From Terrimesophilobacter bigeumensis (GTDB lineage: Bacteria; Actinomycetota; Actinomycetes; Actinomycetales; Microbacteriaceae): 64,000 nucleotides of DNA. This document shows, piece by piece, positions 1 through 8,745 of this stretch. The notes under the pieces are model-generated. The model worked only from the letters and a program-made list of their open reading frames with translations, did not search any database and was not told where the DNA came from. How positions within the stretch are numbered: position 1 is the first letter of the stretch; each line of letters opens with the position of its first letter. The translations under genes and the position numbers were made by a program. The stretch is taken from positions 186,001-250,000 of the forward strand of contig NZ_BAABAE010000002.1 of NCBI RefSeq assembly GCF_039537265.1, written 5' to 3'.

Positions 1-1490
1 TGATCGGTGCCGGCATGTCCGGTATCGCGTGCTCCCATAGGTTGGCGCAGGCGGGGATCGAACACGAGGTGTTCGAGCGGGGCGATGATGTCGGTGGAGT
101 CTGGCGCGAGAACACCTACCCCGGTTGCCGCCTGGACACCATCAACTTCGGTTACAGCTATTCGTTCGCGCAGAAGAACGACTGGCCCCATCAGTTCTCG
201 AAGCGCGACGAGGTGCTGGGCTATTTCCGCGACGTGGCGGACTCGATCGGCCTTCGCGCCCGCACTCGGTTCGGCGCGGAGGTGACGAGACTTCAGTACG
301 ACGAATCCCGGAGGCTGTGGCTCGTCACCTCGAGTTCGGCGCAGCGGGGTGTACAGACCGACGAGTTCGACATCGTCATCTCGGCCGTAGGGCAGCTCAA
401 TCACCCAAGCATTCCGGAGGTTCCCGGGCGTGACTCGTTCCAGGGCGCCCAGGTGCATACCGGTGCGTGGGATCACTCGCTCGAACTGGCCGGCAAGAGC
501 GTTGCGCTTGTCGGCGCGGGTGCCAGCGCGTTCCAGGTCGGGCCGGCCCTTGTCGACGACGTCGCGCAGTTGACGGTCTTCCAGCGCAACGCCCCGTGGA
601 TGGTCCCGACGCCCGCCTATCATGATCCGGTCACGGAACCGATGCAGTGGCTCCTTGATCGCGTCGGCCCCTACCACCGCTGGTTCCGGTTCCATCAGCT
701 CTGGAGCAACGTCGAGGGCATGCGGCGATTTGCGCGTGTGGACGAGGAGTGGGCGGACGACGGCCTGTCCGTTTCCGAACTGAATCTTCGGCTTCGCCAG
801 ACGCTGAGCGACCGGATGCTGGAGCGCTACGATGATCGTCCGGACCTCGCCGAGTACGTCGTGCCCACCTATCCGCCATTCTCCAAGCGCGTGCTTCGAG
901 ACAACGGCGAGTGGGCGCGAATGCTCAAGCACCGGAACACCACGCTGGTCACGAGCGGGATCGAGCGTCTCACCGTGGACGGGATCGTCTCGAATGACGG
1001 GTCGACGCACGCGGTGGACGCCATCGTCTGGGCCACCGGCTTCGACGCCTCGAATTTCTTCCAGCCGATGGAGATCGTCGGGGCAGGCGGGGTCACGCTG
1101 CAGGACTTCTGGGAGGGGGAGCCGAGAGCATATCTCGGAACCTCTTATCCCGGATTTCCGAACTTCTTCTCCATCTATGGGCCGAACACCAACCTCGCTG
1201 TCAACGGCAGCATCGTGCTGTTCTCCGAGTGCGCGATCGACCACATACTGATGTGCCTGCGCGAGTTGCTCGAGCACAACGCGACGGTTGTGGAGGTGCG
1301 TAATGACACGTTCAACGAGTACAACGACATGATCGATGCCGAAAACAGCTTGATGGCCTGGGGGGCATCCTCCGTGACAAGCTGGTACAAGTCTGCATCC
1401 GGAAGGATATCTCAGAACTCGCCGCTTCCCACGCTGGACTACTGGAAAATGACTCACAATGAGGTTACCAATGCATACTTGTTTCGGTAA
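1..1490 (+). CDS. Flavin-containing monooxygenase, Baeyer-Villiger type, 5' end outside window
   Basis: An FAD- and NADPH-dependent monooxygenase that probably inserts oxygen next to a ketone or hydroxylates a lipophilic substrate. The frame is open from the first bases. The FAD-binding Rossmann motif IGAGMSGI starts at the second base, so only a few N-terminal residues are missing. The second dinucleotide motif GAGASA lies near 520-545. The fingerprint FxGxxxHxxxW followed by D (FQGAQVHTGAWD) is at about 438-473; that form favours a Baeyer-Villiger enzyme over a simple FMO. The visible 496 or so residues fit the family. A TetR gene follows 33 bp downstream and is its likely regulator. The substrate cannot be read from sequence. 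Confidence 0.85.
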   Translation, partial: IGAGMSGIACSHRLAQAGIEHEVFERGDDVGGVWRENTYPGCRLDTINFGYSYSFAQKNDWPHQFSKRDEVLGYFRDVADSIGLRARTRFGAEVTRLQYDESRRLWLVTSSSAQRGVQTDEFDIVISAVGQLNHPSIPEVPGRDSFQGAQVHTGAWDHSLELAGKSVALVGAGASAFQVGPALVDDVAQLTVFQRNAPWMVPTPAYHDPVTEPMQWLLDRVGPYHRWFRFHQLWSNVEGMRRFARVDEEWADDGLSVSELNLRLRQTLSDRMLERYDDRPDLAEYVVPTYPPFSKRVLRDNGEWARMLKHRNTTLVTSGIERLTVDGIVSNDGSTHAVDAIVWATGFDASNFFQPMEIVGAGGVTLQDFWEGEPRAYLGTSYPGFPNFFSIYGPNTNLAVNGSIVLFSECAIDHILMCLRELLEHNATVVEVRNDTFNEYNDMIDAENSLMAWGASSVTSWYKSASGRISQNSPLPTLDYWKMTHNEVTNAYLFR

Positions 1491-1523
1491 CCGCGTCCTC
1501 GAGGGTGCAATGGAAGTGAACGC

Positions 1524-2156
1524 ATGTCAACTGGCCTTGATCGCGTAGGTCCCCATTCTGACATCGAGGATTGGGCGCACTACGCACCGGAAAACCTGTC
1601 GCCCATTCTCGCTGGTGCTCTCGATTGCTTCATGCAGAAGGGGTATCACGGAACCACCACACGGGAGCTGGCCGCGGCCGCTGGGCTGTCGGTGCCGGGG
1701 GTCTATCACCACTATGAATCGAAGCACGCCATTCTCGTCGAGTTGATGAGTCACGCGATGGACGAACTCTATTCACGAAGCCTCCTCGCGTTGACAGCCG
1801 CCAACAGTCCGGAGGAGAAACTCGACCTGCACGTCACATGTCTCGTGCTCTTCCACGCCCACCGGCAGGCGCTGGCGTTCATAGCGGCGAGTGAGATTCG
1901 CGCACTCGAGCCTGACGCCCGCGCAGCCCATCTGGCCTCGCGGGATAGGCAGCAGGACTTGCTCGAGGCCATCATCCACGAGGGAGTGGCGAAGGGTCTC
2001 TACACGGTGGACGATCTCCGCACGACTACCCGCGCGATAATCACCATGTGCACCGGTGTCTCGCAGTGGTACCGACGCGGCGGATTGCTGACGCCTGAGA
2101 AGGTTGCTGAGATGTACGTGCGCCTTATACGGCGAAGCGTCGGCGTGAGAGAATAG
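1524..2156 (+). CDS. TetR family transcriptional regulator
   Basis: A 210-residue one-component repressor. The N-terminal helix-turn-helix lies at about residues 30-75 (GTTTRELAAAAGLSVPGVYHH), after an atypically long leader of roughly 25 residues. The C-terminal half is helical and probably binds the ligand. The ATG at 1524 has a purine-rich GGAAGTGA ribosome site just upstream. It directly follows the monooxygenase gene in the same direction, as is common when a TetR protein controls a neighbouring oxygenase in response to its substrate. The 228 bp after it, before the convergent pstB, show no gene. Codon use seems a little less GC-biased than in the genes that follow. Confidence 0.85.
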   Translation: MSTGLDRVGPHSDIEDWAHYAPENLSPILAGALDCFMQKGYHGTTTRELAAAAGLSVPGVYHHYESKHAILVELMSHAMDELYSRSLLALTAANSPEEKLDLHVTCLVLFHAHRQALAFIAASEIRALEPDARAAHLASRDRQQDLLEAIIHEGVAKGLYTVDDLRTTTRAIITMCTGVSQWYRRGGLLTPEKVAEMYVRLIRRSVGVRE

Positions 2157-2384
2157 CCTGTTTCTGCTCTGGTGCGGACGTCTGAAATTGTTGAACGGGC
2201 GACGCCCGGTACCTGTCGGGAGCATCTGCATGGATCGAGTGTGGGCCCAGAGTGAGCGACTTTGCGATTCGGGTCATCATGAAGAGAATTAGGCGATCTC
2301 GTACGTTGTGAAGTGGCGCAACGACTTCCGCTCTCGAAGACTTCAACAAGCAGTCGGAGAACGGCGGTGGGCGATTCGCTTGCG

Positions 2385-3164
2385 CTACCCGAACTTGCCG
2401 GAGACGTAGTCCTCAGTGGCCTGCACCGACGGGTTCGAGAAGATCGTGCTCGTGTCGTCGTACTCGATGAGCTTGCCGGGCTGGCCGGTCCCGGCGATGT
2501 TGAAGAACGCGGTGCGGTCGGAAACCCGTGAGGCCTGCTGCATGTTGTGGGTGACGATGACGATCGTGTACTCGGTCTTGAGCTCCTCGATGAGGTCCTC
2601 GATCGCGAGGGTCGAGATCGGGTCGAGGGCGGAGCACGGCTCGTCCATGAGCAGCACGTCCGGCTGCACGGCGATCGCCCGGGCGATGCACAGGCGCTGC
2701 TGCTGGCCGCCCGAGATCCCCGAGCCCGGCTTCTCGAGGCGGTCCTTGACCTCGTTCCACAGGTTCGCGCCCTTGAGCGAGCGCTCGACGAGGTCGTCGG
2801 CATCCGACTTGCTCAGGCGCTTGTTGTTGAGCTTGACCCCGGCGAGCACGTTCTCCCGGATGGACATCGTCGGGAAGGGGTTGGGGCGCTGGAACACCAT
2901 GCCCACCTGCCGGCGCACGAGCACCGGGTCGACGCCCGCCTCGTACAGGTTGCTGCCGTCGATGAGCACTTCGCCGTCGACGTACGCCCCGGGGATGACC
3001 TCGTGCATCCGGTTGAGGGTGCGGATGAACGTCGACTTGCCGCATCCGGATGGCCCGATGAAGGCGGTCACGCTGCGCGGCTCGATGTTGAGGTTGATGC
3101 CTTCCACGGCCTTGAACTTGCCGTAGTAGACGTCGAGGTCACGAACTTCGATTCTTTTGGACAC
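2385..3164 (-). CDS. pstB: Phosphate ABC transporter ATP-binding protein PstB
   Basis: The cytoplasmic ATPase that drives high-affinity phosphate import through PstC and PstA. The 259 residues match the family length. Visible motifs are Walker A (GPSGCGKST), the ABC signature (SGGQQQRLCIARA), Walker B (LLMDEPCSALD) and the switch histidine (VTHNMQQA). The start is GTG at 3164, preceded by AAGGAAA. It is the last gene of the minus-strand pst operon, 10 bp after pstA. Expression should follow the pstS promoter and phosphate limitation. Confidence 0.96.
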   Translation of the reverse strand: MSKRIEVRDLDVYYGKFKAVEGINLNIEPRSVTAFIGPSGCGKSTFIRTLNRMHEVIPGAYVDGEVLIDGSNLYEAGVDPVLVRRQVGMVFQRPNPFPTMSIRENVLAGVKLNNKRLSKSDADDLVERSLKGANLWNEVKDRLEKPGSGISGGQQQRLCIARAIAVQPDVLLMDEPCSALDPISTLAIEDLIEELKTEYTIVIVTHNMQQASRVSDRTAFFNIAGTGQPGKLIEYDDTSTIFSNPSVQATEDYVSGKFG

Positions 3165-3174
3165 TGGTTTCCTT

Positions 3175-4257
3175 CTATCGACCCGACTTGGGGGCGAAGT
3201 AGCGGGCGATGACGCGGGCGATCAGGTTGAGGAGCATGACGATGAGGATGAGGGTGAGCGCGCCGGCCCAGGCCCGGTCGAGGTAGGCCTGCACGTCGGC
3301 GCCGGGGCTCACGTACTGGTAGTACACGGCAACCGGCAGCGACTGCATCCGCCCCTCGAGCATGTTGTAGTTGAGGTTGTTGGTGAAGCCGGCGGCGACG
3401 AGCAGCGGCGCCGTCTCGCCGATGATGCGGGCGATCGCGAGGATCACGCCGGTCATGATCCCGGCGACGGATGTCGGCAGGACGACCTTGAGGATGGTCA
3501 GCCATTTCGGCACCCCGAGCGCATAGGATGCCTCGCGCAGCTCGTTGGGGACGAGCTTCAGCATGTCCTCGCTCGAGCGCACGACGACGGGGATCATGAG
3601 CACGGTGAGGGAGATGGCCCCGGCGATGCCGAGCTTGGTCCCCGGGCCGAAGAGGAGCGCGAAGATCGAGTAGGCGAAGAGCCCGGCGACGATCGACGGG
3701 ATGCCGGTCATGACATCCACGAAGAAGGTGATCGCGCGGGCGAGTGGCCCACGGCCGTATTCGACGAGGTAGACCGAGGTCATGAGGCCGATCGGCACCG
3801 AGATCACGGTCGCGGTGAGTGTCATGAGCAGGGTGCCGACCATAGCGTGCACGAAGCCGCCGCCCTCCCCGACGATGCTGCGCATCGAGTAGGTGAAGAA
3901 CTCGAGGTCGAACCGGGCGAGCCCGTTGACGACGACCGTGGAGAGCAGCGAGATGAGCGGGGCGAGTGCGAGCAGGAACGCGCCGCAGACGAGCGCCGTG
4001 ACGAGCCTGTCCTTCGCCTTGCGCGAGCCTTCGACGAGGAACGAGAACGTGTAGATCGCGAGGGCATAGAAGACCGCGCCGAGGATGACGGCACCGGCGA
4101 CGTTGACCGTCGCCCCCGGCGTCCCGGCCTGCAACAGCCAGAACAGGATGAACGCCACGACCATCGATCCGGCGAGCACGAGCCAGGGCGTGCGCTTGCT
4201 GAGCAGCCCTGCCGCGTAGACGTTGACGGCGGGCGTCGAGGAGGTCGAGGTCGCCAC
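3175..4257 (-). CDS. pstA: Phosphate ABC transporter permease PstA
   Basis: One of two inner-membrane permease subunits of the Pst phosphate importer. The protein has 360 residues with several hydrophobic segments and the permease loop containing EASYALGVPKW near the C-terminal third, typical of binding-protein-dependent permeases. The GTG start at 4257 shares one base with the pstC stop (TAGTG), giving translational coupling. Longer upstream frames only run through pstC in another frame and were ignored. The first 30 or so residues look extra compared with shorter PstA proteins. Confidence 0.95.
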   Translation of the reverse strand: MATSTSSTPAVNVYAAGLLSKRTPWLVLAGSMVVAFILFWLLQAGTPGATVNVAGAVILGAVFYALAIYTFSFLVEGSRKAKDRLVTALVCGAFLLALAPLISLLSTVVVNGLARFDLEFFTYSMRSIVGEGGGFVHAMVGTLLMTLTATVISVPIGLMTSVYLVEYGRGPLARAITFFVDVMTGIPSIVAGLFAYSIFALLFGPGTKLGIAGAISLTVLMIPVVVRSSEDMLKLVPNELREASYALGVPKWLTILKVVLPTSVAGIMTGVILAIARIIGETAPLLVAAGFTNNLNYNMLEGRMQSLPVAVYYQYVSPGADVQAYLDRAWAGALTLILIVMLLNLIARVIARYFAPKSGR

Positions 4258-5210
4258 TAGTTCGCTCCCGAGAATTCTTTGCGGCGGCCGATGATCCACC
4301 GGGCGATCATGTTGACGATGAGGGTGATCGCGAACAGGATGAGGCCGGTCGCGATGAGCAGGTTGATGTTGGTCCCGAAGGCCTCGGCGAAGCGCAGGGC
4401 GATGTTCGCGGCGATCGTCCCGGGGTTGGAGGAGGTCAGCAGGGCGAACGAGATGCCCCCGGATGCCGAGAGCACCATCGCGACGGCCATGGTCTCCCCG
4501 AGGGCGCGGCCGAGGCCGAGCATGGATGCGGAGACGATCCCCGCGCGGCCGAACGGCAACACCGCGGTACGGATCATCTCCCACCGGGTGGCGCCGAGCG
4601 CGAGGGCGGCCTCCTCGTGGAGCACCGGGGTCTGGAGGAACACCTCGCGGCAGAGCGCCGTGATGATGGGCAGGATCATGACGGCGAGCACGATGGAGGC
4701 GGTGAGGATGGTGCGGCCGGTTCCGGATGCCGGCCCCGCGAACAGCGGGATCCAGCCCAGGTATTCGGTCATCCAGGAGTAGGCCGGTTGCACGGCGGTG
4801 GCGAGCACGTTGCCGCCCCACAGCCCGAAGACGACCGAAGGCACCGCGGCGAGCAGGTCGATGATGTAGCCGAGCCCCTGGGCGAGCCTGCGCGGCGCGT
4901 AGTGGGAGATGAAGAGGGCGATGCCAATCGCGACCGGTACGGCCATGAGGAGGGCGAGCGCCGCAGACCAGAGTGTGCCGAAGACGAGCGGAGCGACATA
5001 GGACCAGAACGGTTCACCGTCGAGGATGTTGATGTCCGCGGGGTCGGTGGTGAGGGCGGGGATGCTCTCGAGGAGGAGGAAGGCGGCGACGCCGGCGAGG
5101 ATCGCGAGAATGAGGGTTCCCGCGGTGAGCGCCGAGCCGGAGAAGACGCGGTCGCCGGGCCTCAGCCTGGGCTTCGCGCGTGCGGGAGCCGCGGTCTCCG
5201 GCGTCGTCAT
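4257..5210 (-). CDS. pstC: Phosphate ABC transporter permease PstC
   Basis: The second membrane subunit of the Pst importer, pairing with PstA. It has 317 residues, a cytoplasmic N-terminus, about six membrane segments and the conserved permease loop EEAALALGATRWEM at about residues 205-220. The ATG at 5210 is preceded by GGGGAA. It is separated from pstS by 133 bp that contain a very strong hairpin at 5283-5333, while it overlaps pstA. This suggests pstS mRNA is handled separately from the permease genes. Confidence 0.95.
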   Translation of the reverse strand: MTTPETAAPARAKPRLRPGDRVFSGSALTAGTLILAILAGVAAFLLLESIPALTTDPADINILDGEPFWSYVAPLVFGTLWSAALALLMAVPVAIGIALFISHYAPRRLAQGLGYIIDLLAAVPSVVFGLWGGNVLATAVQPAYSWMTEYLGWIPLFAGPASGTGRTILTASIVLAVMILPIITALCREVFLQTPVLHEEAALALGATRWEMIRTAVLPFGRAGIVSASMLGLGRALGETMAVAMVLSASGGISFALLTSSNPGTIAANIALRFAEAFGTNINLLIATGLILFAITLIVNMIARWIIGRRKEFSGAN

Positions 5211-5282
5211 CTGCTCGAGTTCCCCTGGTCGGTTGTGCGGGTGTCGTGGTCGGGCGAGGTCGCGAACTCGGTCACAACCTCA

Positions 5283-5333
5283 GTCTGCCCGGTGCCCAGT
5301 CCTCACACAATGTGAGGGGGGCACCGGGCAGAC
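5283..5333. repeat. Long stem-loop between pstS and pstC
   Basis: Bases 5283-5297 are perfectly complementary to 5319-5333 (15 bp), and inside them 5301-5307 pairs with 5311-5317 (7 bp) around a 3-base loop. No T-run follows on the minus strand, so this is more likely an mRNA-stabilising or partially attenuating stem than a full intrinsic terminator. It lies just after the pstS stop codon. In other ABC operons such stems keep binding-protein mRNA more abundant than permease mRNA. Confidence 0.8.
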
Positions 5334-5343
5334 CCGGAGCGGT

Positions 5344-6444
5344 TTACTTGATGCTGTCGATCGCGGTCTTGGCCTTCTCGAACAGCGTGGCCGAGATGGG
5401 CGCGATGCCGGCGGCCTCGACCCCGACGGCCTGGCCTTCGTCGCTGATGATGTAGCCGAGGTAGGCCTTGACGAGGTCGACGACCGCGTCATCCGCGTAG
5501 TCCGAGCAGGCGATCAGGTAACTGACCAGGACGATCGGGTAGACGCCGGCGGCGTCCGAGGTGCGGTCGAGTTCGATGGCGAGGTCCACAGCGTCGCGGC
5601 CGGGGGCGGCAGGGGACTCGTCGACGATCGCCGCGGCGGCAGCCGCAGAGTACTCGACGTAGTCGCCGCCGACCTTCACAGCGACGGTGCCGAGGCCACC
5701 GGCGCGCGAGGCGTCGGCGTAACCGATGGTTCCGGTGCCGTTGGTGACGGCGTCCACAACGCCGGAGGTCTGCGCAGCGGCCTCTCCGCCCTCGTACGGC
5801 CAGTCACCGCTCGCCTCGGCATCCCACACCGGGGAGTTGGCGCTCAGGTAGTCGGTGAAGTTCTCGGTCGTACCCGACTCGTCGGAACGGTGCACGGCCG
5901 TGATCGCGAGGTCCGGCAGGTCGGCATCCGCGTTCTGCGACGCGATCTTCGGGTCGTTCCACTTCGTGATGTCGCCCTTGAAGATGCCCGCGATGGTGTC
6001 AGCGTCGAGGTTCAGCGACGTCACGCCATCGAGGTTGAAGATGATCGCGATCGGGGAGATGTAGTTGGGGATCTCGACGATCGGGGTGCTGGGAACGCAT
6101 CCGGCGAAGTTGTCCTTGGCGAGTTCCTCGTCCTTGAACGCGCGGTCGGAGCCGGTGAAGCTGTTGGCGCCGGCCACGAAGTTGTCGCGTCCCGCTCCCG
6201 AGCCCGTGGGCTCGTACTCGACCGTGACGCCCGAGTTGGCGTTCTGGAACGCGGCGACCCAGGCCTGCTGTGCGGCGTCCTGCGATGAGGCGCCACCGCC
6301 GTGGATGGTGCCGCTCAGCCCGCTCGGGCTCTCCCCGCCCGGTGTCGGCTCGTTGGCCGCGCAGGAGGAGAGGAGGATGGTGCTCGCGACGGCGACGGCG
6401 GCGATACTGGCCAGTCGCGTCGAGCTCAGACGCATGGAGTTCAC
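5344..6444 (-). CDS. pstS: Phosphate-binding lipoprotein PstS (copy 1)
   Basis: The extracytoplasmic phosphate receptor of the Pst importer. The 366-residue protein begins with a positively charged signal sequence and a lipobox (LLSSC, Cys at about residue 28), so it should be membrane-anchored. Phosphate-binding motifs are visible: GGGASSQ near the start of the mature protein, GSGAGRDNF, FTGSD and HRSDESGTTENF. A GTG start at 6444 is chosen because an AAAGGGA ribosome site lies 10 bp upstream; an ATG three codons later is the alternative. A triple 11-bp PHO-like repeat lies about 95-125 bp upstream. A paralogue lies directly upstream. Confidence 0.96.
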   Translation of the reverse strand: MNSMRLSSTRLASIAAVAVASTILLSSCAANEPTPGGESPSGLSGTIHGGGASSQDAAQQAWVAAFQNANSGVTVEYEPTGSGAGRDNFVAGANSFTGSDRAFKDEELAKDNFAGCVPSTPIVEIPNYISPIAIIFNLDGVTSLNLDADTIAGIFKGDITKWNDPKIASQNADADLPDLAITAVHRSDESGTTENFTDYLSANSPVWDAEASGDWPYEGGEAAAQTSGVVDAVTNGTGTIGYADASRAGGLGTVAVKVGGDYVEYSAAAAAAIVDESPAAPGRDAVDLAIELDRTSDAAGVYPIVLVSYLIACSDYADDAVVDLVKAYLGYIISDEGQAVGVEAAGIAPISATLFEKAKTAIDSIK

Positions 6445-6498
6445 TGTGTTTGTTCCCTTTCAGGATTCTGAGTGGGGCCGGTGCTGGCCCCACGGACG

Positions 6499-6569
6499 AC
6501 CCTAGGAAGCGCGGTTGACCGGATGGCCGCCGCTCGGTGAACGCGGGGTTAACGACTCGTGAACCCGAG
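6499..6569 (-). promoter_or_regulatory. pstS promoter region with a three-unit PHO-box-like array
   Basis: On the minus strand three half-sites, GTTCAC (6559-6564), GTTAAC (6548-6553) and GTTCAC (6537-6542), are spaced exactly 11 bp apart. This matches the direct-repeat units bound by PhoP/RegX3-type regulators in other actinobacteria. A possible -10 box TAGGGT lies at 6499-6504, about 33 bp downstream of the last unit, with no good -35 box, as expected for an activator-dependent promoter. RegX3 encoded in this window is the obvious candidate binder. Confidence 0.75.
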
Positions 6570-6581
6570 GGGCCCCGTGGT

Positions 6582-7670
6582 TCAGCGGATGCGGGAGACC
6601 GCGGCCTTCGCCTGCGCGGCGAGCCCGGTCGTGAGCGGCGCGGACCCGGCGGCCTTCTCGGCGGTCTGCTGCGCCGTGTCGCTCACGACCCAGTCGAGGT
6701 AGTCGTGCACGAGTTCGCCCTGCGCCGGGTCGAGGTACTGCTCGCAGGCGATGAGATAGCTGACGAGCACGACCGGGTACGCGCCGGGGCCCGCGCCCCT
6801 GCGGTCGAGGTCGATCACGAGGTCACCGGATGCGCGCCCGGGCTCGAGCGGTGACGCCTCGACGGCGGCGGCAGCGGCATCTGAGGAGTACGGGACGTAG
6901 CCGTCCTCGACTTTCACGGCGACGGTCGCGTGCCCCTGCGCCTGCGAACCGTCGACGTACCCGATGGTCCCGTGCCCGTTGGCGACCGCGGTCGCCACCC
7001 CGGCTGTGCCTTGCGCGGCCTCGCCACCCTCGATCGGCCACACCCCGGCCGGATCCCACGACCACGCGTGCGGCGCGGCCTCGTGGAGGTATTCGGTGAA
7101 GTTCTCGGTGACGCCGGAGTCGTCGGAGCGGTGCACGGCGGAGATGATCGTCGACGGCAGGTCGACTCCGGGGTTCTGGTCGGCGATCTCCGGATCGTTC
7201 CAGCGTTCGATCTCCCCGGCGAAGATGCGGGCGATCGTCGTGGAGTCGAAGTTCAGGCGGTCGATCCCGTCGAGATGGAAGATGATCGCGATGGGCGAGA
7301 TGTAGGCGGGCAACTCGATGATCGGGCTGCCGGCGCGGCACGAGTCGAACGGCCCGTCGGCGAGCTCGTCAAGGGTGAACGGACGATCCGAGCCGGTGAA
7401 GTCGATGGCCCCGGCCTGGAACGCGTCGCGCCCGGAACCGGAGCCGACCGGGTCGTACTCGACCGTGGCCCTCGGATGCTCGATCTGGAATGCGGCGATC
7501 CAGGCATCCTGCGCCGCGCGCTGCGAGGAGGCGCCGTCACCGAAGATGGTGCCGCTGAGTGTCGAGTCGCTCGTGACCGCCAGCTCGTTGAGGGCGCACC
7601 CGGACAGTATGGTCGTCGCGGCGGCGACGATCGCGGCCGCGGCGACGGCGGTGGAGTGGGGGCGCTTCAC
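6582..7670 (-). CDS. pstS: Phosphate-binding lipoprotein PstS (copy 2)
   Basis: A second PstS-type receptor of about 362 residues. It has a signal peptide with lipobox (ILSGC) and the same binding motifs as copy 1 (GDGASSQ, GSGSGRDAF, FTGSD, HRSDDSGVTENF). The GTG start at 7670 is inferred from the signal peptide; longer in-frame starts run through low-complexity arginine-rich sequence. It probably arose by tandem duplication and serves the same PstCAB importer, perhaps with different affinity or expression. No PHO-like array is evident directly upstream; a 15-bp tandem repeat lies there instead. Confidence 0.92.
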   Translation of the reverse strand: MKRPHSTAVAAAAIVAAATTILSGCALNELAVTSDSTLSGTIFGDGASSQRAAQDAWIAAFQIEHPRATVEYDPVGSGSGRDAFQAGAIDFTGSDRPFTLDELADGPFDSCRAGSPIIELPAYISPIAIIFHLDGIDRLNFDSTTIARIFAGEIERWNDPEIADQNPGVDLPSTIISAVHRSDDSGVTENFTEYLHEAAPHAWSWDPAGVWPIEGGEAAQGTAGVATAVANGHGTIGYVDGSQAQGHATVAVKVEDGYVPYSSDAAAAAVEASPLEPGRASGDLVIDLDRRGAGPGAYPVVLVSYLIACEQYLDPAQGELVHDYLDWVVSDTAQQTAEKAAGSAPLTTGLAAQAKAAVSRIR

Positions 7671-7735
7671 CTCACCAGCGTATCCGCGGTTCGGGGTCGT
7701 GGAGGCGCGGCCCCGTGGACGACGCCGCCGCTCAA

Positions 7736-7780
7736 TCGGTGTACGCCCAGTCGGTGCACGCTCCGTCGGTGCGCAATCAG
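7736..7780. repeat. Three-copy 15-bp tandem repeat
   Basis: Three imperfect head-to-tail copies of a 15-bp unit starting TCGGTG occupy 7736-7750, 7751-7765 and 7766-7780. The array covers the 3' end of the Nudix gene and the space before pstS copy 2. The period of 15 differs from the 11-bp PHO arrays, so I do not call it a PHO box. Its function is unknown; it may be simple replication slippage. Confidence 0.7.
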
Positions 7781-8745
7781 TCGGGCAGCGGCGCGTGGGT
7801 CTCCACGGCGACGAGTCCGCCATCCGGATGCGCGGCCGACACGTGCAGCACGGTGAACTCGGCGGTCGAGAGCATGGCCGCGCGGCGCAGCTCCGGGTCG
7901 AGTTCGGTGTTGGTCTCTTTCGCGACGGCGGCGACGATCTCCGGCAGTACGGGGCCATGGCTGCAGAACACGACTGTACGGCCCCTGGCGAGGCGTCGGC
8001 GCAGCAGTGAGCGCACCTTCGCGTCGTCGTTCTCGTAGGCGTCCTGGCTGATGTCGGCGACCTGCTTGACCGGTAGCCCGGTGAGTTCGGCGAGCGGCTC
8101 GATCGTGGCGAGGCATCGCGCCGCCGGGCTGCTCACGAGCCGTTCAGGGCGGTAGGCGGCGATCGCCGGTGCGACGCTTGCGGCCTGGTCATTGCCGCGG
8201 TGCAGGAGCGGGCGGGTGGCGTCCGGCCCGTCCCAACTCCCCGGTGGAACCGCCTTGCCGTGGCGCAGTGCGATGACCGCGAACGTCTTCACCTGCCCCG
8301 CCTCCACGAATTCGGCGAAGCGGTCGAGCACGTCGCGGTCCCGGTCGTAGCTGAGGGCGGCGCGCGCCTTGTCGATCGTGAGCCATTCGAGGGCCTCGAT
8401 CTCGTGGTTGGATTCGAACGTCGTGGCGGCGAGCGCCTCATCGGTCACCTCGCCCGCCCAGTAGTAGACGACCTTCTCGCGCCCGCCGCCGAGCGTGTAC
8501 TCGATGGTGCCGAGCGGGACGCCGAGGGCAATCCGGATGCCGGTCTCCTCCTCGATCTCACGGACGGCGGTCTGCGGTGGCGTCTCGCCCGGATCGAGCT
8601 TCCCCTTCGGCAGCGACACGTCCGCCCGCGCGGCGCGGTGCACGAGCAGCACCCTCATCTTGCCTTTGACGACGCGCCAGCACACGGCGCCGGCGGCGAC
8701 GACGACGGCCGGACTCGTGATGGCAGGACTCGTGACGGTGCTCAC
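7777..8745 (-). CDS. mutT1: Nudix hydrolase with C-terminal histidine phosphatase domain (MutT1-like)
   Basis: A two-domain sanitation enzyme that probably hydrolyses oxidised nucleotides or diadenosine polyphosphates and then removes phosphate. The first 135 or so residues hold a Nudix box (GKLDPGETPPQTAVREIEEE). The second half has the phosphatase RHG motif (ALRHGK) and the later SHGP motif. The GTG start at 8745 overlaps the ppk stop by four bases, indicating coupling. The ppk-mutT1 pair is also found in mycobacteria, where MutT1 has this same domain fusion. Length is 322 residues. Confidence 0.88.
   Translation of the reverse strand: MSTVTSPAITSPAVVVAAGAVCWRVVKGKMRVLLVHRAARADVSLPKGKLDPGETPPQTAVREIEEETGIRIALGVPLGTIEYTLGGGREKVVYYWAGEVTDEALAATTFESNHEIEALEWLTIDKARAALSYDRDRDVLDRFAEFVEAGQVKTFAVIALRHGKAVPPGSWDGPDATRPLLHRGNDQAASVAPAIAAYRPERLVSSPAARCLATIEPLAELTGLPVKQVADISQDAYENDDAKVRSLLRRRLARGRTVVFCSHGPVLPEIVAAVAKETNTELDPELRRAAMLSTAEFTVLHVSAAHPDGGLVAVETHAPLPD

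Noticed and set aside
2157..2384. Small gene in the 228-bp gap between the TetR gene and pstB
   Set aside because: Short frames exist on both strands, but none has a ribosome site, consistent third-position bias or recognisable protein features.
7736..7780. CRISPR-like array
   Set aside because: Units are directly adjacent without spacers, only 15 bp long, and there are no cas genes.
7736..7780. PHO box for pstS2
   Set aside because: Repeat period is 15 bp and the words do not match the GTTCAC half-site.
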